From assembly GCA_038373885.1 (NCBI GenBank), contig JAWZYV010012272.1, positions 1-64,000 of the forward strand: a DNA stretch of 64,000 nt, given 5' to 3'. How positions within the stretch are numbered: the first letter of the stretch is position 1; every line of letters begins with the position of its first letter. Below are positions 23,558-34,189 of this stretch, one piece after another. The DNA comes from Cheiracanthium punctorium. Taxonomy: Eukaryota; Arthropoda; Arachnida; Araneae; Cheiracanthiidae. The notes beneath the pieces are model-generated. The model had not been told where the DNA came from. It ran no database searches and saw only the letters and a list, made by a program, of their open reading frames with translations. Made by a program: the position numbers and the translations under genes.

Positions 23558-23739
23558 CCCCTTTTTTGACGACAGCTGGCAGTGCCGCACAGCCAGCTGT
23601 CGTCAAAAAAAGGGTCTCTAGATCTGTGGAACGCGATGAACGTTTCGATCGTCCGCCCTCTTGCTGGTAGTTAAGTCGAGCGATGGCAACGGCTGCCCTT
23701 TTTTCAGCATTGGGAAAGGGTTGCGCTTCAAAGGGTTAA
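23558..23739 (+). repeat. dispersed repeat M, copy 1, with 22 bp hairpin
   Basis: A near-perfect inverted repeat (CCCTTTTTTGACGACAGCTG from 23559, partner 23592-23614) is followed by GGGTCTCTAGATCTGTGG, CGATCGTCCGCC, TTGCTGGTAGTTAAGTCGAG and CGATGGCAACGGCTGCCC. The same module recurs at 28949-29356, 46655-46805 and 63183-63545. This copy ends with CTTCAAAGGG directly before TTAA (23736-23739). That end matches the left terminus of the TTAA-flanked copy at 28949. Confidence 0.8.
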
Positions 23740-24225
23740 CCCCAAAAATGCTCGAATGTGCAGCGAACACTTCGAAGAAAGCCATTATATTGATGACTTA
23801 GAAAACAGACTTTTAGGTCTGCCTATAAGAAAAATATTAAAAGATTCCTACAGTTAATTTACCTTCTTTTAAATTGGAAGAAAAAACAACTCCTAGATCA
23901 GAAAGGCAAAAAAAAGGAGGAAAGTTTCGGAAGATGCTTTCAGTAGACTAAGTATAATTTAAGTCCTAAGAAAATACGACCAGAAGATACAATAAATGAT
24001 GATGATGAAGTAAACTTAAATGAAAGTTCAACGAAAGACAGTTGTAAAAACTGTGATGCACTGGAAGAAGAAATCAGCAGTTTAAAAATTGAGTTAGAGT
24101 GTGCAAGAAGGAAATTAACAATATTAAAAAATAAAAATCGTCGTTCATTTAAAATCATGGCACAGAAATTAAAAAGAACCCTTCTGTATAAAAAAAAAAT
24201 AAAACATCTGAAATTGGAAAATTAA
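23737..24225 (+). pseudogene. THAP-domain protein, decayed fragment
   Basis: From 23738 the plus strand encodes NPKNARMCSEHFEESHYIDD and LLGLPIRKILKDSY. That is the second half of a THAP zinc finger (the C-x2-H of the C2CH site) and the linker usually found after it in arthropod THAP proteins. A frameshift near 23850 leads to PTVNLPSF and a lysine-rich stretch. A second shift leads to SPKKIRPEDTINDDDE and a predicted coiled coil (CDALEEEISSLKIEL onward), ending near 24225. THAP proteins are DNA-binding factors or P-element-type transposases, and I cannot tell which this was. The first half of the finger (C-x2-4-C) is missing: the sequence is replaced at a TTAA by repeat M. Confidence 0.8.
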
Positions 24226-25261
24226 AAAGGAAAGTATGCATCCTGGATAAAGAGAAAAAATTAAAGAATCTAAACGAAAAATCTTTTTACTTTATTAAAA
24301 TATTATAGAAAGTACTTATATAATTGTTTTGCACCTTAAAAAATTAGTTAATAAAGTAAAACAATAAAATTAACTATTTTACATGAAATCTTTTTAAAAA
24401 TATCAGCTTTAAGCATTATTAGAATCGACTTTACAGACGAAAAAAAAAAAAAAAATAAATTAGTTTTTGTGTTTTTATCGGCGATCTTCAATTGGTCTTT
24501 CATTAAAAAAAAAAATTATCTTCAACACTTTTAATAAGACGGTGAAAAGTTTCTAGTCCTATTACAGCATCCGGAAAACTAAGAATTTCTGCAATCTCTT
24601 ATTCAGTTTAGCTCATTTCTTAATTTTCTGTAACCTCATTAATTTCATGCACTGTTAGCATTTCACTGGCCAATGCCATACTTTTTGCAGTCCTAAAAAT
24701 TGATTTTTCAAACAGTAATAAGAAAGGGAAAAAAATTAAAAACAAAACAAAACAAAAAACGAAAGTCACATGTAAACACGCTCTGAATGTAAACTTAGAA
24801 GTGAAAAAAGACTTTTTAAGCAGGAAAGTGTTTGGAACGAAACTTTTTAAACGGGTTGTTTTCACATTGTAAGAATAGGAAAAAATAGGGAACCGCAAAA
24901 AAGAACTTTTTAGGGGGGAATTTTTTAAATGGGTTTTACTGTATATTTTTTAACATTTAAACACATACACACACACACATATATATAAAGAAAGTTGGTG
25001 CATAATGTTTTATTTTGAATGATTCTTTTCTTTCTTTTTTTAGAAAACAATCCTATATTCATTACTTTATCTCAAAGCAGAAAATCTGGTTTCTACTTGA
25101 ATATATTTTTGAGAGCCTATGTATATTATATATTACTAATAGAAAGGGATTCACAAAAGCAATTGTTTTAATTTTTCCTAAAAATATATCACACTAAATC
25201 TTAAATGTCATAGATAACATTTTAAGTGAGAAAAATCTAATAAAAGTCATTGAGAAAACAT
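24226..25261. other. AT-rich DNA, no gene seen
   Basis: Possibly the decayed remainder of the THAP gene on its left side, but no domain is seen. There is a short (CA)n run near 24966-24980 and A-runs near 24438. Confidence 0.5.
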
Positions 25262-25880
25262 TATCTCCACGACTTCTCCCTTTCACGCGGGAACCATAGT
25301 ACGTCTTCAGTTATCCCCCCTGTCTTCACTTCTCGCAGGCAGACTTCGTGCCGATTACAATCGACTGTAATCGATGACTAAAATAATATTTTACAAATTA
25401 TTCAAAAATGCTATGATAAAATTGCATTATTATAGAATTCTTTTGATATTTGATTTCTTTAACATCAAGATTACTGTTATTTTACTAAATTAATATTCAC
25501 TAGTCATAATCTATTTGGAAATTGTTAGTAATCGTAATCGTAATCCATATCAATTCTTGTAATCGATTACAGTTGATCGTGTAATCGCACGAAGTCTGCT
25601 CGCAGGCGATTGACCCAGCCCTTGTGATTCTATAGCCCTGATGAGAGGGTGGCTTTCGCAATGCACATCTCTCTTCCGCCAAACCGTTGGCTCCCTCCTG
25701 TTTTCGCCAAGTGCGTGAAGTCTTGAGGGTTTGGAAAAACGCGGGCGGTCAGTGTTTCCCCTTATGAAGGGACGGACACAATGACAACCACGAGCAGTCG
25801 GGGATCGAACCCTGGCCGCCGAGAGTTGAACCCAAACCGGAGTACGGTGCTTTACCCACCATACAACTCGGTCGGCAGAT
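25262..25880 (-). mobile_element. tRNA-derived SINE, family 2, copy with head
   Basis: On the minus strand it begins with an A-box-like TGGTGGGTAAAGCACCG (25861-25845) and a perfect B box GGGTTCGATCCCC (25812-25800). The body is shared with 22495-22735 (CCAAACCCTCAAGA, CACGCACTTGGCGAAAAC). A 261 bp MITE at 25339-25599 splits its 3' part, which seems to continue at 25262-25338. The tRNA boxes are much better preserved than in the other copy. Confidence 0.8.
25339..25599. mobile_element. 261 bp MITE inside the SINE
   Basis: Terminal repeats of about 45 bases begin with GCAGACTTCGTGC at both ends and include CTGTAATCGAT. TCGCAG flanks both sides (25333-25338 and 25600-25605), a 6 bp target duplication. 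It is non-coding. Confidence 0.8.
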
Positions 25881-26152
25881 TTCAAAATTAGAATGTCGAA
25901 AAGCAGTCATTCTTTCAGTTGATTCTGTAGTTTTAATTTTACACTATTTTAAAAGATGAAACTTTAGTCATCATGGTTACTAGAAAAACTGTGCTTACAA
26001 TCACTCTTTTGGTCATCAGGTTGCAAGAATTTGACTAATTATCATCACCAGTATTCAAAAATCGTCAAGGGTTAGTAAATACTAAATGATGAATATGCGG
26101 TTTGTATTTGATCACAGATTTGTGCATGTAGGTGGATTTTCACGTGATTGCC
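25881..26152. other. no gene seen
   Basis: Short AT-rich spacer without recognised features. Confidence 0.5.
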
Positions 26153-26210
26153 TTAATTACACTTCAGTTTTCAATTGGCTGCTTCAAAATTAAATATTTG
26201 ACTGCTGTAC

Positions 26211-26260
<50 letters not shown>
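26153..26260. repeat. flank unit A plus (AT)n microsatellite, copy 1
   Basis: TTAATTACACTTC, CAATTGGCTGCTTCAAAATT and AAATATTT are followed by an (AT)n run (26214-26260) in which the next element lies. The same unit recurs at 29357-29450, there with a (CA)n run, so this locus existed as a tandem pair. Confidence 0.75.
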
Positions 26261-26263
<3 letters not shown>

Positions 26264-28896
26264 GGTGTATCACGAAAATTTTTTTTTGGAAAATCAAAGT
26301 TTCAAGTTGATAAAAAGTCGTTACTGTTATCAAAATGTTATTTATGCTGGTCGTTAAAGTTGTTACTGTCATCACATACCTACCAAAAAAAATTTTTTTT
26401 TGAAATCGAAAAATATTTGGGTCTCCCGGAATGACATTGAAGTTGTCAAATTTTTAGTCAAAACGATATTTTTAAACATTTTTTTATAAAGTATGTATAA
26501 ATCAAAATTAAATATTCAACAGCAAAAATGGGCAATTTCAGATGGAATCTATGAATAAAAAATGCATTGCGACTGAAATTGAACATTTAGATCTCCCGGA
26601 ATCGTAATGAAAATCTCCAATTTTTTGTCAACTAGCCGTATTTAAGAAATGTTGAAGAATCTTTCAAACTTTCAATCATTGTATTTATAATACAGACACT
26701 GTAGTACAGCGTTCCGAAATAGCAAGAATACTTTTGTAGGCGAATATGGGGCTCAGATTTCAAGGCGATAAAACTGTAGCTCCCCCATGACTTTGGAGAT
26801 AAGGGAAGTCCAAGACTATCACATGATTACTTCGCTCTCCCTCGTCCACCCTTCCTTTCTTTTTCAGTTTGTTTTTAGCGTTTTTTATGTACAAAGCGTC
26901 CATTTAGTGAGCATTTATGTTTTTGATTTGTGATTGAGTTCAATTTGATTTTGTTGTTTTACCATCATGAGTAGAAAAACTCATTCTTCATCAACAAGGA
27001 AAACTACTGACGATCCAATTGTCGGCCAACCTCTAGATATAAGTGATAGCAATGTTTTACCTACTAAAATTGATGTACTACGTTATTTTGAATGGGTAAA
27101 AAAGTCTGAAGGATGTCATCAGCCAAAGAAAAAGGTAGTTGCAATGCGAGTGGCCCGTAAGCTAGAAGAAATATGGAAGAAGACTTCTATTCCTGTTTCA
27201 TCTGTAAGCAACATTGTTTTTTGTGATTTTAAAACTACACGAGCGATCTGAAAAAATGAAAAGTCATCAGGGTTAAACTCAAAAAATGCCAAGAGCTTTA
27301 AAGCGTCAGTTGAAAAGTTCAGAATCTGACATTGTAAATAATCTTTTATATATTTGTTCATGCAAATGTAGAGATTTAGTGAAATATTTGTGTCCAGCGC
27401 AAAGCAAGGTTCCACAACTGGAACACGAGTTCTTGAATGACCAACGAAACCTGAGGCTTATGGTTATAGGAGGAATTGACACAGTAGAGAGTAAAAAAAA
27501 TCGAGAAATATGCTAAAAGAAAGGAAAAGTCCATACAATTCGAGTTAAACTGAAGTCTCCAATCAACAAATATCCCTACTTTACGACATGAAGTCATTGT
27601 TAGCGACACTGACAGCGATTCCATTCAACAGCATTCAAGTGTTGAAAGTGTTTTAGCTATAAAAAATGAAATACCAGAAAATAAAAAGGAAAATTCTAGT
27701 GTTTCAGTAAAGCAAGTTCTTCCAGTAGATCTGCCATCATTTTCCAGAGCATGTGATCGCAGAGCAATTTCCAATAGAGCGGGACCGCAACTAGCAAGTG
27801 CTCTTTTACAGGATTTAAAAGTTGTGACACCAGAAAATCAGACGGCGGTAATTGATAAATCGAAAGTTTTTCGTGAAAGAGTAAAGTACCGTGAAAGTAT
27901 TGAAACTCGCACCTCAGAAATAATTTCTCTCTATTTTGATGGTCGGAAAGAAATAAAATGTACATGGTAAATCTGTCCGGAAAACTATACAAGAAGAACA
28001 CATATCTTTGGTTGAAGAACAAGGCTCAATATATCTTGGTCATGTAACTGCAGACAGTGGTTCTGGGAAAGACATTGTATCATCAATAAGGAAACACACG
28101 GAATGTAACTGCATTGATGTGACAACTATCCAAAGCTATTGGATGTGATGGTACTCCCACAAACACTGGGGTTTGAAATGGATCAGGTTGCAAGTTGGAA
28201 AAGCTGCTTGAGTTTGTGATACGCTGCCTACAATTATCAAAATAAATAGACAGTGAAATCAAGATTTATTTTGAATAACCTTAACATATTCAATGTTGTT
28301 TATTTGTAACCTTTATGTGTTTGTTTATATCTTTTCTAACCTTTTTCATCTAAAGATCACACTTTCTGATTTTTAATTTTAATATATTTTTGTTCCTCCA
28401 AAATGTTTTTCTAATGTGTAATTATTTCTAATGTCACCCCTCCCCCCCCCCCCCAGAATAAAAAAGAGACTGAGAAACTAATAAACTAATGAAAAATAAT
28501 ATACATTTTATTTGCACTGTTGCTAGAAGTTTAACAATGTAAAATATCGTCTGGAAATTTTTGAATATTTGATAAAATAGCAAGGTTTTTAAAATTAGAT
28601 TCCGGCAGACTAATATAGTTAATGAAACAAATGAATTTTTTAAAAGTCTGTTGTCTTTCTAAACTTCAAGTTTTTGTACTTAAAAAATATAAATATACTT
28701 TATATTCATGTATACATATTTTTTTAAAAATACACATTTTAGCTCAACAAAGTTGAATTTCAAGTTAATTCCGGGAGACCTAAATATTTTTCGATTAAAA
28801 AAAAAATTTTTTTTGGTTGATATGTGATGACAGTGACAACTTTTTATCAACTTGAAAGTTTGATTTTCCAAAATAAAATTTTCGTGATACACCCTA
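26261..28896 (+). mobile_element. 2.6 kb DNA transposon with about 150 bp terminal inverted repeats
   Basis: The left end TAGGGTGTATCACGAAAATT and the minus strand of the right end begin identically and stay about 90% alike for some 150 bases. Shared blocks are GGAAAATCAAA, TTCAAGTTGATAAAAAGT, GTCATCACATA and GGTCTCCCGGAAT. Both ends abut (AT)n runs, so a TA-type target duplication cannot be separated from the microsatellite. The plus-strand interior carries one decayed gene (26967-28240), the likely transposase or its remnant. Confidence 0.85.
26967..28240 (+). pseudogene. decayed ORF of an uncharacterised family within the 2.6 kb transposon
   Basis: It begins with MSRKTHSSSTRKTTDD and reads VLRYFEWVKKSEG, RVARKLEEIWKKTSIPV to 27250. 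A further stretch (about 27290-27515) has CKCRDLVKYLCPAQSKVPQ, LNDQRNLRLMVIGGID. After more shifts, 27620-27968 reads PSFSRACDRRAISNRAGPQ, VIDKSKVFRERVKYRE and ISLYFDGRKEIK. Then IQEEHISLVEEQGSIYLGHV and, in another frame, AIGCDGTPTNTG. The order RAISNRAG, DGRK, GHVT, GCDGTxTNTG matches multi-copy hypothetical proteins that I recall from arthropods. Their function is not known to me. At least four frame changes and stops disable it, and the C-terminal half is absent. Confidence 0.65.
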
Positions 28897-28921
28897 ATAT
28901 ATATATATATATATATATATA

Positions 28922-29408
28922 TGGACATAAATACATTATAACCATTAACCCTTTGAGGCGCAACCCTTTCCCAATGCTGAAAAAAAGGGCAACCGTTGCC
29001 ATCGCTCGACTTAACTACCAGCAAGATGCGTCAAAAAAGGGTCTCTGAACGTTTTCGATCGTCCGCCATCTTGCTGGTAGTTAAGTCGAGCGATGGCAAC
29101 GGTTGCCCTTTTTCAGCATTGGGCAATCTATCCAGCTGTTCTCGCATTCTTCCATTTTTCTGCAGATGTCAGTGCTGTTAAAAATTATCGTGACCATTTT
29201 TTTACGGGAAATGACGTGCTAAAAAGTAAAGGATTCTCGTGGAGCGATGTCACACGCAACTATTTTTATACAAATCATATCTATTCTTCGTGACTGGCAA
29301 CAGTCAAAGCGTCAGAGTTTGGTGTTCCCAGAACGGGAACACTGCCCGTTAAAGGATTAATTACACTTCGGTTTTCAATTGGCTGCTTCAAAATTAAATA
29401 TTTAGCTG

Positions 29409-29452
<44 letters not shown>

Positions 29453-29480
29453 CGGACATAAATCCATTATAACCATTAAA
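28922..29480. repeat. flank unit B duplicated around a MITE
   Basis: GGACATAAATACATTATAAC and CATTAA at 28923-28948 recur at 29454-29479 with one mismatch. With unit A (26153, 29357), the order is A, transposon, B, MITE, A', (CA)n, B'. A short locus was therefore duplicated in tandem and each join later received an element. Confidence 0.75.
28949..29356. mobile_element. piggyBac-like MITE (repeat M, copy 2) flanked by TTAA
   Basis: The 408-base body lies between TTAA at 28945-28948 and TTAA at 29357-29360. The left end CCCTTTGAGGCGCA and the right end on the minus strand, TCCTTTAACGGGCAG, are similar, as in piggyBac elements. Inside, two oppositely oriented copies of the M module meet near 29028, giving a 70-base foldback (CATCTTGCTGGTAG through GTTGCCCTTTT). 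A 66-codon ORF at 29093-29293 reads AIYPAVLAFFHFSADVSAV and is repeated in copy 4. No transposase is present. Confidence 0.7.
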
Positions 29481-32170
29481 GTTACTCATTATTGATCTAA
29501 ATTATCCACTCTTCTGTGAAATAGATTTTTCGAAATTCGAAATCTTTTATGAAAATTTCTTAGTTCGATTACGCATTATACGTGAAGATAAGAAGTTAGA
29601 TAAACTTTCGTGGAAACTGAAATTTTCTGAGTTAATTAGGCAGCAAATTTTGATTACCCATATAAGCATTCTCAAGGCTTATCAATTTCCTAATTATAAT
29701 TTTCTGAAAAAAATTCGCCGCTTGCAGCCAGCAATCTTCAAAAGCAATGGAATGTGTTCACTCTTAATTAAATATTTCGATTTCTGTTAAAGAGACACAG
29801 ATCGCAATTTGGCTTTTCTATTATGAATACTTTTTGATGAAAGTTATATTTGTTGCGTGGTAATTATTATAAGTGTATGTTCTATATACTTATCTCCGGT
29901 GTTCCAAATGTGCTGTTATATTTATCTGGATTAGGTCAGTGATGATTCGGTGCGGAACATTAAAGTATTCCGACACACAACGGGTATTATTCATAAAAAG
30001 AAACAAAAAAGTTATGTTTAAGCCAGAATGCATCAATTTGAAATAAATAGAATGTAACTTTAGTGATGATTTAAAAGTACTTATGACTAGATTAGTGAGG
30101 CTTTGAAAATTATTTTTAGTGCTATTTCAGTTAGCATTCTTTTTATTTTATTTTATTTTTTTTGCTTGCGTGGAAACATTTCCACGAAGCCCATTACTCG
30201 CAGTGACGCTGACAGATCATGCGGAACCACACATGCGCACATGTGTTAGTCCACAAACAGAGGCAGTGACCACTAAAGTTGAAAAAATCGGAACCGTTAT
30301 GGCAGCTCTAGCTCCGTGGATAATGCCTCTATCCATAATATTAATCCACCTGCAGTAAAACAATTGTGCTGCATCCAAATGAAAGTAGCTGCAGCGCTCT
30401 TACAAGCGAAAATATCGAGCTTATTTTATCTGTGTTCAAAAACCAATAAATATAGCGAACACAAGATTTTCGGAAAAGACTCGAGCATTTTCGATAAAAC
30501 GATGTAAACTTTAAATGAAGAATAATTTTATACGAAGTCGTAAGATGCAAATCGATCAATGTAAAATTAAAAGAAAAAATAAGGTGTTAATCGCATGCAA
30601 AAATAAGTGTAACAGAAAGCAAACACAAATTTGCTCAGCTATATATGAGACCAGAATAACTTTTAAATTAAAAAAGATCATCTGAAAGAATAAAGTATGC
30701 GCAAAATATCTGTATATCGCAGCAATACACGCATTTAACGAACTGCAATTTCAGATGTTCAATAGCATTTAATTTTAACATTTAACATTGCGTTAAATGT
30801 TAATGTTAACATTAAATGTAACATATTACTAGATAGTTTGTGGAGCGGTTAGTGCTGCTTTCCGTTAGCCTATTTTTCTTATACAGTTTAGAACTGTCAT
30901 ATTTCAATATATTATTTGTGACACATTTCAGTCTGCTTTCTTAAAAAAATTTGTATTTCAATAAAATATTTATTTGCATGTAAAACATCATTTCATAATG
31001 AAATGAAAATAATCTGCCTTTTACTATTTCTCTCATACTTGTTCTGCCATTTTTCCATCTAAGAACGATAACTTACAAATATATATGTAAAATATATAAA
31101 AATAAGTATCCTCTCAAAATTCAAATTTTCTATTAGCTCCCTTCAAAATTCAATAGGAGCATGTAACAGCTTACGTTTTCAAATAAAATATTTGCCTCGG
31201 GATCAAAATTTAATAGAAAAGAGTTTGATATATCTCCCCACGTTCTCCCGTCTCGTAGTCGCCACAGCTCTCACGATTTTTTAGGCACTATGCGACCTCG
31301 GTATTTTAATATCCAATAAATGAATCCTTTTTTGAAACGTGATTAGCTTATAAGTCAAGTGACCTTAGGTAATAAAAGTGAAAATACCGACGAGAGAACG
31401 GATTTTTCGCAACCTATGTTGCCACAAAAATCTGTGCAAAATGCTGTTAAAATAAAATTATAATAATAAAATAAATTTAATTAAGTATTTCCTCAATACA
31501 TGGACATCCACATATACAAGGATTGGGGCTTCCGAAGTGCCCCGCAGACTTTCGTGAATCTACAATCAGATTAAAATATAATGAAATTTCAACGTATCAC
31601 GACCGCTACGACTTAACGAAATTAACAACGATCAACGCACAAGGATCAAAGTGAACGACCGGCTCCCATTTCATATATACATATATATGTAATAATAAAA
31701 AAAATCTCGGCTGTTCGAGCCTCGTCAGGAGGAGATCCCCCTGAACACCCCTAATTTTTTAGTTTCATTATTGGCATATTAAAACGATATTAATTGACTT
31801 TGTCATTTTATTGCTCATCTTTCGCGTATTTCGCCTGGTAACCCTATGTTGAAATTTTCATGAGTGTAACCTATTTATAGAAAAATACACGCGATGCATA
31901 TTCTACAGCTTACGAAATATTGTAACAAAAGATTAAAGCTGTTGTGAACTAATAGTATTTAAATACATGTAAAATTATGTCGCTTTTTTATGTCGCTTTA
32001 TTATGTCGCATTTTTCGGACACATTTTTCAATAAAGGGTGTTGAGAGATAAAATGACATAGTCATTAATAACCGTAGCACCTTTAATTTAATTTAAATTT
32101 GTCTAGAAAACTGTATTTAATCTCCGGGAAACGGAGTACTTTCCCTGTCGAGTTTGTTTCTCTGTTGGAC
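29481..32170. other. AT-rich DNA, no gene assigned
   Basis: A GC-richer island at 30160-30420 includes an open frame reading GTVMAALAPWIMPLSIILIH and an inverted repeat ACACATG/CATGTGT, but no domain is recognised. A stretch at 31240-31410 has weakly inverted CGTTCTC/GAGAACG ends. (AT)n lies at 31671-31690. I see no gene. Confidence 0.5.
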
Positions 32171-32340
32171 ACATATTACATTTGGAAACCACTGTCTATC
32201 CGTTCGACCAAAGTGAATCCTGTTATTTGAAAATCATCTGAAGGGACAGTCCATGTTTCCGTTAGCAATATCAAATCACTCTGTAGAAAACATGAATCAA
32301 ACGGAAAAGTGACCACGGCGCACCGCGTATACAAAAACCC
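32170..32340 (-). pseudogene. endonuclease-domain fragment (LINE or Helitron type)
   Basis: On the minus strand it reads SCFLQSDLILLTETWTVPSD, then DFQITGFTLVERIDSG. The segment 'LLTETW' followed by a short loop and 'GFTLV.R.DS' is the usual look of the AP-endonuclease-like (EEP) domain of non-LTR retrotransposons, where the glutamate is catalytic. Some Helitrons carry a related domain. Only about 45 residues remain. Upstream on this strand is a poly-A/T run of 19 bases, downstream stops. Its parent element cannot be named. Confidence 0.65.
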
Positions 32341-32446
32341 CGTGCTTAAAAGAAATAGTACCCGAGTGCTGGGAAAAAAAAAAAAAAAAAAAACGTGATG
32401 CACAAACTCCCTGTTATCAATGTTCTTTGTCCTGGTTTTTTTTCTC

Positions 32447-32652
32447 TCCATCATCTAGCAGATGACACGATGTATAGCTCGCCATACCTCAAATTTCGAT
32501 ATTTTCCCGTTTAATATTTTAAATATTCGGTTGAAATTTGTAAAGCTGGTTTTGCAAAAAGTAATTGAATATTTTAAAATATTGGCAGGAAAATTATCAA
32601 AATTTCAGGAACGGTAAACTATACATCGTGTCATAAGCTAGATGATGGAGAA
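32447..32652. mobile_element. 205 bp foldback MITE
   Basis: The arms CTCCATCATCTAGC and GACACGATGTATAG at the left are mirrored on the minus strand from 32652, and homology runs on almost to the centre (AAATTTCGATATTTTCCCG against AAATTTTGATAATTTTCCTG). The whole unit can fold back. No certain target duplication is seen, since the outer bases belong to the arms. Confidence 0.75.
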
Positions 32653-32693
32653 AGAAACGAGACAAAAGATGAACAACTGTGGATGCCATGAGT

Positions 32694-32864
32694 CAGTCAC
32701 GTAGCCAGGAAAAAATTTCGGGAGAGGATATGCGCCTGGAAAATTTTTCGGGTGGGGGGGGGATATGAACTTATATGTGTATAAATAGACGAAATTTCAT
32801 CACTAATCCAAAAATTTCGGGGGGTGGATATATCCCGATATCCCCCCCTCTGGCTACGCCCCTG
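32694..32864. mobile_element. hAT-type MITE (GCGTAGCCA family), copy 5
   Basis: The ends CAGTCACGTAGCCAGGA and, on the minus strand, CAGGGGCGTAGCCAGAGG are inverted copies. The interior has repeated AAAAATTTCGGG and G-runs. GAGT occurs on both flanks, but a full 8 bp duplication is not seen. Confidence 0.7.
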
Positions 32865-34189
32865 GAGTGTAATCGATTTTCTGATAGGGTAACAAGGGAC
32901 TCCGCAGCTGCCTGTTAGTGCTGTAAAAGTAACGCCAAAATGAGTATCCGTATGTATTTGTTACTTAGATGTTCACTATTCGTTACTAAGTATTCGTTAC
33001 TCGTTACTTTCGTTACTACTAATAGAATCGGTAATAAGGTGTTATATGTGCCCCATAACAATACATCCGGGACAATGTTGTTATGGGTATATGCCGCCCA
33101 TACATAAACCCATAACAAAACCTAACCAAAAATAATTATTTTTAGCGAAGTTGTACAAAGTTGTATTTAGAGCTTATTTTCTCTGATTTACAGATTGTTT
33201 TTATACACATTTATGGTTTTATACAATGCTAAATTATCCAAGTTACTAAGAGTGCACATAGAAATCTTCCAAAGACATATGCCATTCTTTTTTTTCTCAA
33301 TCCCCCTTTTTTTTAATTCTGAACGCTGGTTTAACCTGTTCATTATTAATCATAAAAAGTGTAAAGGAAAGCTTGTGACTCGTGTTTTTTCTGAGAGCGG
33401 GTTCTCGAATATTGAGATCCAGGGATTGGGCCACATATATAAAATTCACAGGGCAAAGGATCTCAGTTTGATATCAACTACTTTGCGCCTCTACAAGCAA
33501 AATATCTTTGTACCATAAATGTACCATAAAATAGGGCAGATGCCCCCCTAAACGCCGACATTTTAGAAACATACTGAACTTTATTAAATTATTTTAATAC
33601 CAGTGGCTTACGCAGGAGTGGGCATAGAAATCCCGGTTCCCTCCCAATTTTTTAAACAATTACTTAAAAAATGTGTTTAAGTTTCCATGCCAAATGTTTT
33701 TTTTAAGTTCCAAATAATATTTTAAATAATAAAAATGTGTGAATTCGTTTACTTTATAAAAATATAATTTTTTAAAAGGTGTATTTAAATAATTTGTTAT
33801 TTATTACTCATTTTTCGATTCTAGCTTAAAAAAAAAGAAGAAGTTCGCAATCCTGCTTCGGAACCACCCTGAAAGAAAGAATTCTGATTGCACCACTATT
33901 TTGCACCAAAATGTTAGAAAGCCCGAAATTAGCACCCTTGCACCCCCAATAGCAACCCCATTGCTTCTATTATTGATATTGCTCCTCTACAATTATAAGA
34001 ACACCCCCTCCCCCCCCCCCGCAAAAAACAGTTCAACTGCTCATAAGAACATACTACACCGGATCCTATCCCCCCCATTGTACGACCCATATCAATAGAG
34101 CAGCAGATACTATATCCATCTCCATAACTGTAACGAAATATACAGATTCTTCCAAACCTCATCAAAACGATACCATTCGGCTCGGCACA
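32865..34189. other. unassigned DNA with short hairpins
   Basis: A GTTACT-rich simple stretch (32925-33020) is followed by a palindrome CCCATAACAA...TTGTTATGGG (33051-33090). An ORF at 33195-33518 ends with SESGFSNIEIQGLGHIYKIH but shows no domain I know. Poly-C is at 34009-34020. Confidence 0.5.

Noticed and set aside
26259..26266. TTAGGG next to the left end of the 2.6 kb transposon, telomere-like
   Set aside because: Single occurrence that is part of the terminal repeat, present in mirror form at the other end. Not a telomeric array.
26190..26375. ORF with a (YI)n tract on the minus strand
   Set aside because: It is the translation of an (AT)n microsatellite and has no coding meaning.
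30119..30358. ORF in a GC-richer island with a hydrophobic start and MAALAPWIMP
   Set aside because: It looks like a signal peptide, but the leader is a T-rich run, there are no splice or family signals, and the frame ends at once.
33195..33518. 107-codon ORF with GFSNIEIQGLGHIYKIH
   Set aside because: No recognisable domain, phenylalanine-rich low-complexity middle, no supporting context. Probably chance in AT-rich DNA.
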